In this document: one piece after another, positions 42,867-51,102 of the stretch
Position numbering within the stretch: position 1 is the first letter of the stretch
Layout of the letters: each line of letters starts with the position of its first letter
NCBI GenBank assembly: GCA_937958995.1
Contig: CALGAP010000009.1
Coordinates: forward strand, 62,001 to 126,000
Length of the DNA: 64,000 nucleotides
From: an uncultured Chitinophagaceae bacterium
GTDB taxonomy: Bacteria > Bacteroidota > Bacteroidia > Chitinophagales > Chitinophagaceae
Direction of reading: 5' to 3'
Translations under genes and position numbers: made by a program
The notes under the pieces: model-generated
What the model was told of the DNA's origin: nothing
What the model saw: only the letters and a program-made list of their open reading frames with translations
Database searches by the model: none

Positions 42867-43877
42867 ATGGAGCAGTCAGTTAAGAAAGAAATTGTAATGA
42901 GCGGCATCAGGCCGACGGGTTTTTTGCACCTGGGAAGTTATTTCGGGGCATTGGGTAATTATGTGAAAATGCAGAATGAGTATACCTGCTTTTTTATGGT
43001 GGCCGACCTGCATTCGCTGACCACCCATCCCGACACGAAGGATCTGAAGACAAATATCCACCGTGTGCTGGCCGATTATATCGCTGCCGGCCTCGATCCC
43101 GATAAGGCTACCCTGTATTGCCAGAGCCATGTGCGCGAAACATCGGAACTGTACCTGTACCTGAATATGCTGGCCTATAAGGGTGAGCTGGAAAAGACTA
43201 CTTCATTTAAAGACAAGGCGCGCCAGCAGCCGCAGAATGTGAATGCAGGACTGCTGACCTATCCCACCCTGATGACGGCAGACATCATTCTGCACCGCGC
43301 ATCGCTGGTGCCGGTGGGCAAAGACCAGGAACAACATCTTGAAATGGCGCGCAATTTTGTGAACCGTTTCAATCATCGCTATGGCTATGTATTTCCCGAG
43401 CCGCGGGCCTTCAACTATGGATCGAAGTTAGTGAAGATACTGGGCCTCGACGGTGCCGGAAAGATGAGCAAGAGCGAAAACCAAAACGCAACCATCTACC
43501 TCTCTGATACAGACCAACAGATCGCCGACAAGATCAGAAAAGCTAAAACGGATACCGGCGTACCTAACCCCGACGGTACTAAACCCGATTTTATTGAAAA
43601 CCTGTTTACCCTGATGCGACTGGTGAGCGAACCCAGTACCGTGCAGCATTTCGAAGATCAGTACAAGGCTGGCGGCATCAGGTATGGCGACATGAAAAAG
43701 CAATTGGCCGAGGATATGATTAAATTTATCGCGCCCATTCGCGAAAAAGCCGCCGCCATACGCAATGATGAAAAATTCCTGAAGGAAGTTATGGAAAAGG
43801 GTGCCGAAAAAGCCCGGAAAAGCGCCCAGGCCACCATGCAACTGGTGCGCGAAGCAATGGGTCTGAATTATTACTAA
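42867..43877 (+). CDS. trpS: Tryptophan--tRNA ligase
   Basis: This 336-residue class Ic synthetase has MSGIRPTGFLHLGSYFGAL, the HIGH-equivalent (HLGS), the KMSKS loop GAGKMSKSENQN, and MTADIILHRASLVPVGKDQEQH for amino-acid recognition. The length is normal for bacterial TrpRS. It charges tRNA-Trp. The start at 42867 is chosen because the -7-like element is just ahead; an ATG at 42897 right before SGIRP is an alternative. An inverted repeat with 8-bp core TCCGGAAA lies 23 nt behind the stop. Confidence 0.95.
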   Translation: MEQSVKKEIVMSGIRPTGFLHLGSYFGALGNYVKMQNEYTCFFMVADLHSLTTHPDTKDLKTNIHRVLADYIAAGLDPDKATLYCQSHVRETSELYLYLNMLAYKGELEKTTSFKDKARQQPQNVNAGLLTYPTLMTADIILHRASLVPVGKDQEQHLEMARNFVNRFNHRYGYVFPEPRAFNYGSKLVKILGLDGAGKMSKSENQNATIYLSDTDQQIADKIRKAKTDTGVPNPDGTKPDFIENLFTLMRLVSEPSTVQHFEDQYKAGGIRYGDMKKQLAEDMIKFIAPIREKAAAIRNDEKFLKEVMEKGAEKARKSAQATMQLVREAMGLNYY

Positions 43878-43902
43878 AATTCCGTATTTATACTCATTAA
43901 AT

Positions 43903-43934
43903 TCCGGAAAGAATTAATATCTTAAATTTCCGGA
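43903..43934 (+). repeat. Inverted repeat behind trpS, weak terminator candidate
   Basis: TCCGGAAA (43903-43910) pairs with TTTCCGGA (43927-43934); flanking bases extend it to 11 bp with a wobble. There is no T-tract, so it may instead be a site upstream of the deoxynucleoside kinase gene. Confidence 0.5.
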
Positions 43935-43978
43935 GTTGACTTGAAGTATTGATCCCAGTATTCTGAACTCTATTAATA

Positions 43979-44614
43979 ATGGCAAAAAGTAAAAAACCGA
44001 AGCACATAGCGGTAGCGGGAAATATAGGCGCCGGTAAAACAACTCTAACGGAACTTCTCAGTAAACATTATCGCTGGATACCTCAGTTTGAGGATGTGGA
44101 CCATAATCCTTACCTCTTCGATTTTTACGAAGACATGCCACGCTGGAGTTTTAACCTGCAGATTTACTTTTTGAACAACCGCCTGAACCAGTTACTCGAA
44201 ATACAGCGCGGCACGGAGACCGTGATCCAGGACCGTACCATTTATGAAGACGCGCACATCTTTGCGCCCAACCTGCACGAGATGGGACTGATGAGCAAGC
44301 GCGATTTCGACAACTACTTCAATTTTTTCCAGACGCTCAAGAGCATGGTGCAGCCGCCCGATCTCATGATTTATCTCAAGGCTTCGGTACCTACGCTGGT
44401 GGCGCAGATACAAAAGCGCGGCCGCGAGTATGAAGAAAATATCAGGCTCGATTATCTCAAGCGCCTGAATGATTACTACAACAAATGGATTGAAAGCTAT
44501 AAAGAAGGTCCGCTGCTGGTGGTGGACATTGACAAAAACAAATTCCCCGAAAACGAGGAGCACCTCGGTGAAATCATCAGGAAAATTGACGTGGAGCTTT
44601 ACGGCTTATTCTGA
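43979..44614 (+). CDS. Deoxynucleoside kinase (dNK/dGK type)
   Basis: This 211-residue P-loop kinase has GNIGAGKTT (14-22), the substrate-site motif QFEDVDHNPYLFDFYEDMPRW, and the DR motif VIQDRTIYEDAHIFAPN. The PPDLMIYLKASVPTLVAQI and RGREYEENIRLDYLKRLNDYY segments form the LID region of the deoxyadenosine/deoxyguanosine kinase family. It phosphorylates deoxynucleosides for salvage. Specificity cannot be read from sequence. It is convergent with the next gene, with 1 nt between the stops. Confidence 0.92.
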   Translation: MAKSKKPKHIAVAGNIGAGKTTLTELLSKHYRWIPQFEDVDHNPYLFDFYEDMPRWSFNLQIYFLNNRLNQLLEIQRGTETVIQDRTIYEDAHIFAPNLHEMGLMSKRDFDNYFNFFQTLKSMVQPPDLMIYLKASVPTLVAQIQKRGREYEENIRLDYLKRLNDYYNKWIESYKEGPLLVVDIDKNKFPENEEHLGEIIRKIDVELYGLF

Positions 44615-44615
44615 G

Positions 44616-45155
44616 CTACGATGATTTTTTGTACGCGGCAAAAGGCTGCAGGCTCTTCAGTTCATCGGCTATTTTTTTCTGCCATTCTTCCTGCTTTACC
44701 TTATTACGGCTGTAATCGGTTTCCTGGTCGTACAGATTTTGTGCCGCGTGATATTCTTTCATCAGTGAATCGTAGATATTGTTGACGTCGCTGCCCACTG
44801 TTTTGGCGTTGAACTTGTAAGCCTTCAGCGCCTTGTTCAGCTTGCGCGCATGTATTTCTGCCAGGTCAAAATGCCCCTGTTCGTGCGCCAGCACTTCCGC
44901 ATTGCGGATGCGCACCCATGATCTTTCTTTATTGAAAGTACACTTGATGGAATATTCCAGCCCGGTTCCATCGTAACCAAACTCAATATTGATGCTGCTG
45001 GTGGTTAAAGCTGCATTCTTCGATTCAGGATCCACGGGTCCCTTGAAATCATCCCACGTGAGTTTGCGCGAAGCGCTCCAGTCAATAAGACTATTGTTTT
45101 GTTGGATGGTCACCACAGTAGCAGCGAGTAACAACGTAAAAACTTTCACTATCAT
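44616..45155 (-). CDS. DUF922 secreted metalloprotease-like protein
   Basis: The 179-residue product has a signal peptide (VKVFTLLLAATVVTIQQ), then IDWSASRKLTWDDFKGPVD, the start of the DUF922 domain, and VLAHEQGHFDLAEIHARKL with an HExxH zinc motif (HEQGH). DUF922 is considered a zinc-dependent protease family with unknown substrates. Four Lys/Glu-rich helices close the protein. It is probably periplasmic. A diverged copy of the ATCACGGATT repeat lies just upstream. Confidence 0.85.
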   Translation of the reverse strand: MIVKVFTLLLAATVVTIQQNNSLIDWSASRKLTWDDFKGPVDPESKNAALTTSSINIEFGYDGTGLEYSIKCTFNKERSWVRIRNAEVLAHEQGHFDLAEIHARKLNKALKAYKFNAKTVGSDVNNIYDSLMKEYHAAQNLYDQETDYSRNKVKQEEWQKKIADELKSLQPFAAYKKSS

Positions 45156-45161
45156 AATTCA

Positions 45162-45198
45162 TGGATTTTGGGGTGTCAGCAATCCACGGATTTTGTTG
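45162..45198. repeat. Diverged copy of the ATCACGGATT repeat family
   Basis: ATGGATTTTGGGGTGTCAGC followed by AATCCACGGATTTTG resembles 47276-47300 (ATCACGGATTTGGGGTTGG), which also carries the GGGGT after the core word. The pairing is imperfect here. Confidence 0.45.
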
Positions 45199-45317
45199 AT
45201 GGATTAAAATGCAATTTCAGAGAAAAACGGGAAAATGTGCCATGTAGTACTTAAAGTATTTCATAAAGTTTGGGTTTCAGGTGTCGGGTGTCGGGTGAAT
45301 AATGCCAACCCGAAACT

Positions 45318-45347
45318 AAAAGAGGCTGTCCCTTCCGAGACAACCTC
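45318..45347 (-). terminator. Intrinsic terminator of pckA
   Basis: On the minus strand GAGGTTGTC pairs with GACAGCCTC (one G-U pair) around an 8-nt loop, followed by TTTT at 45318-45321. It lies 90 nt behind the pckA stop. Confidence 0.8.
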
Positions 45348-45436
45348 CTTATGGCAATAATCGTTGAGGCCGATATGTTTCTAAAAACGGCGCCTAATAT
45401 CAGAAATATAAATGACATTAGGCGCAAACCGTCTGA

Positions 45437-47050
45437 CTATATTTTTGGTCCGGCTTCCAGGATTTCGGGCTGAACGCCGGCGGCATATTTCTCAAAATTG
45501 GCGGCAAATTGTTTTGCCAGGTTGATAGCCATCTTATCGTAGGCTTCCTTATCATTCCAGGTGTTGCGCGGGTTGAGCAGGTTCTCCGGAACGTTCGGGC
45601 AGTTCAGCGGCATTTCTATGCCGAAAACGGGATGCTTCTCGTAAGGCACCTCATCCAGCTTGCCTTCAAGCGCGGCGCTGATCATGGCACGGGTATAGCT
45701 CAGCTTCATACGGCTGCCCACTCCATACTGGCCACCGGTCCAGCCGGTATTCACCAGCCATACGCGCACGTTGTGCCTGCGCAGCTTTTCACCCAGCATG
45801 GCTGCATACCTGCCGGGATGCAGCGGCAGGAAGGGCGCGCCAAAACAAGCGCTGAATGTTGATTTGGGTTCGGTGACGCCTGTCTCTGTGCCGGCCACTT
45901 TTGCCGTATAACCACTGATGAACTGGTACATGGCCTGGGCCGGGTTAAGACGGGAAATGGGCGGCAACACGCCATAAGCATCGCAGGTTAAAAAGAATAC
46001 ATTGCGCGGAATGCCACCCATTGCCGGTTCTACGCTATTGCTGATATGATCAAGCGGGTATGATACGCGTGTGTTTTCTGTGATGTCGCGGTTGGAGAAA
46101 TCAATCCTGTTGGTGCCGGGATAGAAATTGGTATTCTCTACCAGCGCAAAAGGACGAATGGCATTGAATATCTGCGGCTCTTTCTCCTGGGTCAGGTCAA
46201 TACATTTTGCATAGCAACCACCTTCAAAATTGAAGATGCCTTCGTCGGTCCAGCCGTGCTCGTCATCACCAATCAGGAAGCGCTCGGGGTCGGCGCTGAG
46301 CGTGGTCTTGCCGGTACCACTCAAACCAAAGAACAGAGCGGTATCGCCATTCTTACCCATATTGGCAGAGCAGTGCATGGGCAACACGCCACTGTTTTGC
46401 GGAAGAATAAAATTCAGTACACCGAATATGCTCTTCTTGGTTTCGCCGGTATAACCGGTGCCCGCTATCAGCACGGTGCGGTGTTTGAAACTTACCACCA
46501 CGGCATTGTGCTGGCGCACGCCGCATTCTGTTGCATCCAGCTTGAGGCCGGGCGCAGAAAGAATGTGCCAGTCGGGTTTGAAATTATCCAGCTCTTCTTC
46601 CCGCGGACGCAGAAACATGTTATATACAAACAGGTCGTTGGCCGGTTTCTCATTCACCACCCTGATGTTGATGCGGTATCGCGGATCGGCACAGGCCTGT
46701 GCATCGCGCACCCAAATTTCAGGACGGGCATTGAGATAGTCAGTGATCTTTTTATGAATAAGGTGGAAGAATTTTTCTTCGATTGAAAGATTGAAGTCGT
46801 TCCAGTTCACAGTATTTTCGGTGATCTCATCCTTCACAGTGAATTTGTCTTTGGGAGAACGCCCGGTAAATTCACCGGTCCTGATCACCAGGGCGCCTGT
46901 ATCATTCAACTCACCCTCGCCCAGTCTCAAGGCATCCTGCACCAGCTTTGCGGGGTTTTGTTGGTAATGAATCATGTTTTTTCCCTGCAGTCCGAGCATC
47001 TTCAGATCCTCTTTGGGGTTAGTAATTACTGATACTGACATAGCTTGCAT
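45437..47050 (-). CDS. pckA: Phosphoenolpyruvate carboxykinase (ATP)
   Basis: The 537-residue protein has the nucleotide-binding loop GLSGTGKTT at 242-250 preceded by MHCSANMGKNGDTALFF, the oxaloacetate-site region RTGEFTGRSPKDKF, and IGDDEHGWTDEGIFNFEGGCYAKCIDL with the metal ligands. The length is normal for the ATP-dependent enzyme. It makes phosphoenolpyruvate from oxaloacetate for gluconeogenesis, or runs in reverse for anaplerosis. Starts at 47050 (MQAMSVS) and 47041 (MSVSVI) are both possible. It has a well-matched promoter and its own terminator. Confidence 0.96.
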   Translation of the reverse strand: MQAMSVSVITNPKEDLKMLGLQGKNMIHYQQNPAKLVQDALRLGEGELNDTGALVIRTGEFTGRSPKDKFTVKDEITENTVNWNDFNLSIEEKFFHLIHKKITDYLNARPEIWVRDAQACADPRYRINIRVVNEKPANDLFVYNMFLRPREEELDNFKPDWHILSAPGLKLDATECGVRQHNAVVVSFKHRTVLIAGTGYTGETKKSIFGVLNFILPQNSGVLPMHCSANMGKNGDTALFFGLSGTGKTTLSADPERFLIGDDEHGWTDEGIFNFEGGCYAKCIDLTQEKEPQIFNAIRPFALVENTNFYPGTNRIDFSNRDITENTRVSYPLDHISNSVEPAMGGIPRNVFFLTCDAYGVLPPISRLNPAQAMYQFISGYTAKVAGTETGVTEPKSTFSACFGAPFLPLHPGRYAAMLGEKLRRHNVRVWLVNTGWTGGQYGVGSRMKLSYTRAMISAALEGKLDEVPYEKHPVFGIEMPLNCPNVPENLLNPRNTWNDKEAYDKMAINLAKQFAANFEKYAAGVQPEILEAGPKI

Positions 47051-47066
47051 TAAGATTTAGTAAGGG

Positions 47067-47097
47067 CAAAAGTAAAGGTTAAAATTCTCTGATACAA
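47067..47097 (-). promoter_or_regulatory. Promoter of pckA
   Basis: On the minus strand TTG (47095-47097), a 20-nt spacer, then TACTTTTG (47067-47074) fit the -33/-7 consensus. The -7 ends 16 nt before the ATG at 47050, so the leader is about 10 nt. Confidence 0.6.
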
Positions 47098-47275
47098 TGT
47101 GTTACGTCTTTCCTGAATTGGAGAATTTTCAATAAAAACGTCAGATTGATGAAAATATTCTAACTAACGATTGTTAGTATTTGGGTTTTGTGAAATGGTT
47201 TCCGGAAATGGGAGATTTTTTCAAAACCTATCAAATTTTAGTTAATTGGACCGGGGAGGGCAAAATTTAATGAGG

Positions 47276-47307
47276 ATCACGGATTTGGGGTTGGATTACA
47301 ATCCGTG
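47276..47307. repeat. Hairpin copy of the ATCACGGATT repeat family
   Basis: CACGGATT (47278-47285) pairs with AATCCGTG (47300-47307) over a 14-nt loop. The left ten bases ATCACGGATT are identical to 7395-7404. Confidence 0.65.
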
Positions 47308-47360
47308 CTCCCTGAAATCCTCCAAATCCTCGATTCGCTTTTTTCCCGTTAATTCGCGTT

Positions 47361-48650
47361 ATGAAATATTTACCACTCGACCCGGATATCTTCATACAGA
47401 ATCGTAGGCGGTTTATATCAAGGATGGAAAAAAACTCAATTGCCATTTTCAACAGCAACGATGAACTGCCAATGAACGGCGACGCTTTGTACAGGTTCAA
47501 ACAAAACTCCGACCTCTTCTGGCTCACCGGCATTGTGCAGGAAGATACCATGGTGGTGCTTTTTCCAGATAATCCCGATCCCAAATACCGCGAAGTGCTG
47601 GTGCTGGTGCGTCCCAACGAGCTGAAAGAAAAATGGGACGGTAAAAGATTGCGCGCCGATGAAGCCCGCAAGATATCAGGCATCAAAACAATAGTATGGC
47701 TCGACAGTCTCGACGCCCTGTTGCAAACCTGGATACACCTGGCAGATAACATTTACCTTAATACCAACGAAAACGACCGCAAGGCTAACCTGGTTCCGGT
47801 CAGGGATTACCGTTATGCCGAGCAGATGCGCCAGCGCTATCCGCTCCACAACTATAAGCGTGCTGCACGCATTATGAAAGACCTGCGCGCTATCAAGACC
47901 GCGAAGGAAATTGAAGTGGTTCAGAAAGCGATCGATATCACCCACAATACATTTGTGCGCCTGCTGAAATTCATCAAGCCCGGCGTGTGGGAATATGAAA
48001 TTGAAGCGGAGATCTATCATTCCTTCCTGATGCAACGCGCTACCGGTCCGGCTTACAGCAGCATTATTGCCAGCGGCGACCGCGCGCGTACGCTGCATTA
48101 TGTGTTCAACAACCAGGAATGTAAAGACGGGGAATTGGTACTGATGGATTTTGGCGCCGAGTATGGCGGCTATTGCGCCGACCTTACCCGCACCGTGCCG
48201 GTGAATGGCAGGTTTACCAAAAGACAGAAAGAGGTGTATAATGCCTGCCTGCACCTGCACAACTATGCCAAGAGCCTGCTAAAGCCCGGCATTACTATCG
48301 TGGATTATACCGAGAAGGTGGGCGACGAGGCTACGAAAATATTCCTGAAGATCGGACTCATCACCAAACAGGACGTAAAGAACGAAGACCCCGAAAACAG
48401 GGCATACCGCAAATATTTGTACCATGGCATTTCGCATCATCTTGGTATAGATGTGCACGACCTGGGCACGCGTACCGAACCCATCAAACCCGGCATGCTG
48501 TTTACCGTAGAGCCCGGCATTTATATCGAAGAAGAACAGATGGGCGTGCGTATCGAAAACAATGTGTGGATCACGAGGAACGGCAATAAGGATTTGTTTG
48601 AAAAAATTCCTATCACTGCCGAAGAGATTGAAGCACTGATGAAGAAATAA
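47361..48650 (+). CDS. pepP: Xaa-Pro aminopeptidase P (M24B)
   Basis: This is a 429-residue protein. The N-terminal aminopeptidase-P domain (about 1-130) contains PMNGDALYRFKQNSDLFWLTG. The C-terminal pita-bread domain carries the five metal ligands in MDFGAEYGGYCADLTRTVPV (two Asp), YHGISHHLGIDVHDLG (His), FTVEPGIYI (Glu) and GVRIENNV (Glu). It removes N-terminal residues ahead of proline. pssA follows after 30 nt in the same direction, perhaps as an operon. Confidence 0.93.
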   Translation: MKYLPLDPDIFIQNRRRFISRMEKNSIAIFNSNDELPMNGDALYRFKQNSDLFWLTGIVQEDTMVVLFPDNPDPKYREVLVLVRPNELKEKWDGKRLRADEARKISGIKTIVWLDSLDALLQTWIHLADNIYLNTNENDRKANLVPVRDYRYAEQMRQRYPLHNYKRAARIMKDLRAIKTAKEIEVVQKAIDITHNTFVRLLKFIKPGVWEYEIEAEIYHSFLMQRATGPAYSSIIASGDRARTLHYVFNNQECKDGELVLMDFGAEYGGYCADLTRTVPVNGRFTKRQKEVYNACLHLHNYAKSLLKPGITIVDYTEKVGDEATKIFLKIGLITKQDVKNEDPENRAYRKYLYHGISHHLGIDVHDLGTRTEPIKPGMLFTVEPGIYIEEEQMGVRIENNVWITRNGNKDLFEKIPITAEEIEALMKK

Positions 48651-48680
48651 GCAGATATTTGCTCACCATCAACTGACCTA

Positions 48681-49442
48681 ATGAAGCAGATCCCCAATTT
48701 GTTTACTTTATTGAACCTCGTTTTTGGCTGTATTGCTATCGTGTTGATCCTTCAAACCGGCGAATCGCTGGTGATGCAGGACGGCACCTCCTGGGTGGCC
48801 TACCTTCCCGAAAAGATCTGGTGGGGTTCTATCTGTATCGGTATTGCCGCCATCGTCGATTTTCTCGACGGTTTTGTTGCGCGCATGTTTAAAGCAAGTT
48901 CTGATATGGGCAAGCAACTCGATTCGCTGGCCGATATCGTAAGTTTCGGTGTGGCGCCGGGCATGATACTCTACCAATTGCTGCGCATCAGCTTTATCAG
49001 CGAAGAAACAGCTTTGGATACGCCCTGGAGCGCCTTGCTGCCGGCTTTCATATTTCCCTGCGCGGGCGCGTGGCGGCTGGCAAGATTTAACATCGATACC
49101 GGGCAGTCAACCACCTTCAAAGGCGTGCCCATTCCTGCTGCCGGTTTGGTGGCCGCTTCATTACCGCTGATTGTATTGTATGACTACTTCGGTTTGCAAA
49201 CCATACTGCTTAACAAATGGACCATGTATGCCATTATACTGGTGCTGAGCTGGCTGATGGTGAGCAAGCTGCCGCTGATGGCGCTCAAGTTCAAAGACTT
49301 TAGCGTAAAAAATAATTTGCCCAAATACATTTTGCTGGTACTCGCTGTCGTTGCGGCCTTATTATTCGGATGGCTGGCAGTGCCCGTGGTATTTATTCTC
49401 TATATCCTCTTATCTTTGACGTTCAAAAATAAATCTGCATGA
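48681..49442 (+). CDS. pssA: CDP-diacylglycerol--serine O-phosphatidyltransferase
   Basis: This 253-residue membrane protein has the CDP-alcohol phosphatidyltransferase motif DFLDGFVARMFKASSDMG with the following QLDSLADIVSFGVAPG (D-G-x2-A-R-x8-G-x3-D-x3-D). It starts with PNLFTLLNLVFGCIAIVL and has about seven hydrophobic helices, in line with PssA. It makes phosphatidylserine at the inner membrane, the precursor of phosphatidylethanolamine. The TGA stop overlaps the ATG of purS (ATGA, 49439-49442). Confidence 0.93.
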   Translation: MKQIPNLFTLLNLVFGCIAIVLILQTGESLVMQDGTSWVAYLPEKIWWGSICIGIAAIVDFLDGFVARMFKASSDMGKQLDSLADIVSFGVAPGMILYQLLRISFISEETALDTPWSALLPAFIFPCAGAWRLARFNIDTGQSTTFKGVPIPAAGLVAASLPLIVLYDYFGLQTILLNKWTMYAIILVLSWLMVSKLPLMALKFKDFSVKNNLPKYILLVLAVVAALLFGWLAVPVVFILYILLSLTFKNKSA

Positions 49443-49684
49443 CCTATACAGTCCAGGTGAAAGTGATGCCGCTGAAAGAATTGCTCGATCCGCAGGGAAA
49501 GGCTGTTATGAGCGGCCTTCAGAATCTCGGCATGAACAATGTGAGTGATGTGCGCATCGGAAAAAATATTACGCTACAGGTAGAAGCTGCCTCACCTGAA
49601 CAAGCCAGGCAGATTGCCGAAGAGGCTTCGAAGAAATTGCTGGCCAACCCGGTGATGGAGTATTTCGAAGTGTCGGTTAACTAA
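49439..49684 (+). CDS. purS: Phosphoribosylformylglycinamidine synthase subunit PurS
   Basis: This is an 81-residue protein: YTVQVKVMPLKELLDPQGKA, then LQNLGMNNVSDVRIGKNITL and a C-terminal NPVMEYFEVSV, the PurS pattern. PurS forms the complex with PurL and PurQ that makes FGAM in purine synthesis. purL and purQ are not in the window, so the gene is separated from its partners and translationally coupled to pssA by a 4-nt overlap. An intrinsic terminator follows. Confidence 0.93.
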   Translation: MTYTVQVKVMPLKELLDPQGKAVMSGLQNLGMNNVSDVRIGKNITLQVEAASPEQARQIAEEASKKLLANPVMEYFEVSVN

Positions 49685-49703
49685 GCCCGCATTAAAAGCT
49701 ATT

Positions 49704-49745
49704 AATCCGAATCCGGAAAAGTCAACTTCCGATTTCGGATTTTTT
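49704..49745 (+). terminator. Intrinsic terminator of pssA-purS
   Basis: AATCCGAATCCGGAA (49704-49718) pairs with TTCCGATTTCGGATT (49727-49741) over 8 nt with one mismatch, followed by TTTTTATTT. Confidence 0.88.
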
Positions 49746-49755
49746 TATTTCGCTT

Positions 49756-50421
49756 ATGCTTTATATCGTTCCCACTCCCATTGGCAACCTGCAGGATATT
49801 ACGCTTCGCGCGCTTGAGGTGCTGAAGAAAGTGGACCTTATTCTGGCTGAAGATACCCGCACCACGGGCAAATTACTGAACCACTACGGGGTCACACGCC
49901 CGCTTTCTCCCTATCACCAGCACAACGAGCACCAGGTATTGCAACACCTCATCAATCAATTGCTCGAAGGAAAAGAAATGGCGCTCGTGTCTGATGCCGG
50001 CACACCCGGTATTTCAGATGCCGCCTTCTTACTGGTACGCGAATGCATCAGGGTAGGAGTGAAGGTGGAAACATTACCGGGCGCTACCGCCTTTGTGCCT
50101 GCGCTGGTAAACAGCGGCCTGCCCACGCAGCGCTTTTGCTATGAAGGATTTTTGCCGCTGAAAAAAGGAAGACAATCACTGCTGAAAAAACTGGCCGAAG
50201 AAGAGCGCACCATGATCTTTTATGAATCGCCCCACCGCCTGGTAAAGACGCTGCAGGATTTTATTCAATACTTCGGCCCCGAACGCCGCTGCAGCGTGAG
50301 CCGCGAACTCACCAAGCTATTCGAAGAAAATAAGCGAGGCACCCTGCAGGAAGTGTGCGACTATTTTCAGCAAAAAGATGTGAAGGGCGAAATAGTGATC
50401 GTGGTGGAAGGGAAGGAGTAA
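49756..50421 (+). CDS. rsmI: 16S rRNA (cytidine(1402)-2'-O)-methyltransferase RsmI
   Basis: This 221-residue tetrapyrrole-methylase-fold protein starts MLYIVPTPIGNLQDITLRAL, with AEDTRTTGKLLNHYG, VSDAGTPGISDAAFLLVREC and LPGATAFVPALVNSGLP. All are RsmI hallmarks. It 2'-O-methylates C1402 in the ribosomal P site, together with RsmH. It begins 14 nt after the purS terminator. The RsmI C-terminal extension is short here. Confidence 0.95.
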   Translation: MLYIVPTPIGNLQDITLRALEVLKKVDLILAEDTRTTGKLLNHYGVTRPLSPYHQHNEHQVLQHLINQLLEGKEMALVSDAGTPGISDAAFLLVRECIRVGVKVETLPGATAFVPALVNSGLPTQRFCYEGFLPLKKGRQSLLKKLAEEERTMIFYESPHRLVKTLQDFIQYFGPERRCSVSRELTKLFEENKRGTLQEVCDYFQQKDVKGEIVIVVEGKE

Positions 50422-50519
50422 AACTTTAAGTTTTCCTTTCAACAAACAGGAATCAATTTTGTTTGTATTTTAAAATGTCCAATAATAACGTTTAGCCAGC
50501 AAATCACAAATTAAGATAA

Positions 50520-50975
50520 ATGAAGAAGATTATTCGCTTATTACCCTTACTGATCGTAGCGCTTGCATTGACCAGCAATGTTGCTGCACAGTTAAGAAAG
50601 ATTCCCGCCGAAGTAACAGACGCATTCAAAGTAAAATATCCCGACGCCACTCAAGTAGAATGGAAAGATAAACTGACCAATTTCGTGGCTGTTTTTCAAC
50701 ACGAAGGCAAGCAATACCAGGCACGTTTCAGCAAGAAAGGTGAATGGAAGGACACAGAATGGGAAATTGATACCGACGAACTGCCTGAAGCGGTGAACGA
50801 AGGATATAACAAAAGCAAGTACGCTGAAGAATGGAAAATTGATGCTGCGTATAAAATCGAATTACCCAACAACAAGGTAAATTATCGCCTGCTGGCAAGA
50901 AAAAGCGATCTGCAGAAGAAAAATATTTTGTTTAGCAGCGAAGGACGACTGCTGAAAGATAATGTCACACTTTAA
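50520..50975 (+). CDS. Secreted PepSY-like (BLIP-fold) protein
   Basis: The 151-residue product has a signal peptide (LLPLLIVALALTSNVAAQ) followed by a PepSY-like / DUF2874 domain: PAEVTDAFKVKYPDATQVEW, NFVAVFQHEGKQYQARFSKKGEWKDTEWEI and a second half-repeat around YKSKYAEEWKIDAAYKIEL. Bacteroidota encode many such small periplasmic proteins; their ligands are unknown. A large inverted repeat begins 20 nt after the stop. Confidence 0.82.
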   Translation: MKKIIRLLPLLIVALALTSNVAAQLRKIPAEVTDAFKVKYPDATQVEWKDKLTNFVAVFQHEGKQYQARFSKKGEWKDTEWEIDTDELPEAVNEGYNKSKYAEEWKIDAAYKIELPNNKVNYRLLARKSDLQKKNILFSSEGRLLKDNVTL

Positions 50976-50994
50976 TTGACTAACGCACAATTTG

Positions 50995-51065
50995 AAAAGG
51001 TTGCGAAGCGATTGCATGGTGAAAGCTTAAAATAGTTGCCATGCCGTCTCCTTTGCAACCTTTTC
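50995..51065 (+). repeat. Nested 71-nt hairpin between the PepSY-like and M1 genes
   Basis: GAAAAGGTTGC (50995-51005) pairs with GCAACCTTTTC (51055-51065), extended inward by GAAG/CTTT with one wobble. Inside, GCATGG (51014-51019) pairs with CCATGC (51039-51044). CGCTTTTT follows. Its right arm overlaps the -33 element of the next promoter. Confidence 0.8.
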
Positions 51066-51084
51066 CGCTTTTTGCCTATCTTTC
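51052..51084 (+). promoter_or_regulatory. Promoter of the M1 peptidase gene
   Basis: TTTG (51052-51055), a 21-nt spacer and TATCTTTC (51077-51084), one base off TAnnTTTG. The start codon is 18 nt further on. Confidence 0.5.
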
Positions 51085-51102
51085 GCACTTGTAAAACCCC
51101 GA

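Larger units (their letters stand above)
47051..47360. other. Intergenic region between divergent pckA and the M24 aminopeptidase gene
   Basis: Besides the pckA promoter and the ATCACGGATT hairpin near its right end, this 310-bp A/T-rich stretch holds no supported gene. I see no clear TAnnTTTG for the rightward gene. Confidence 0.6.
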
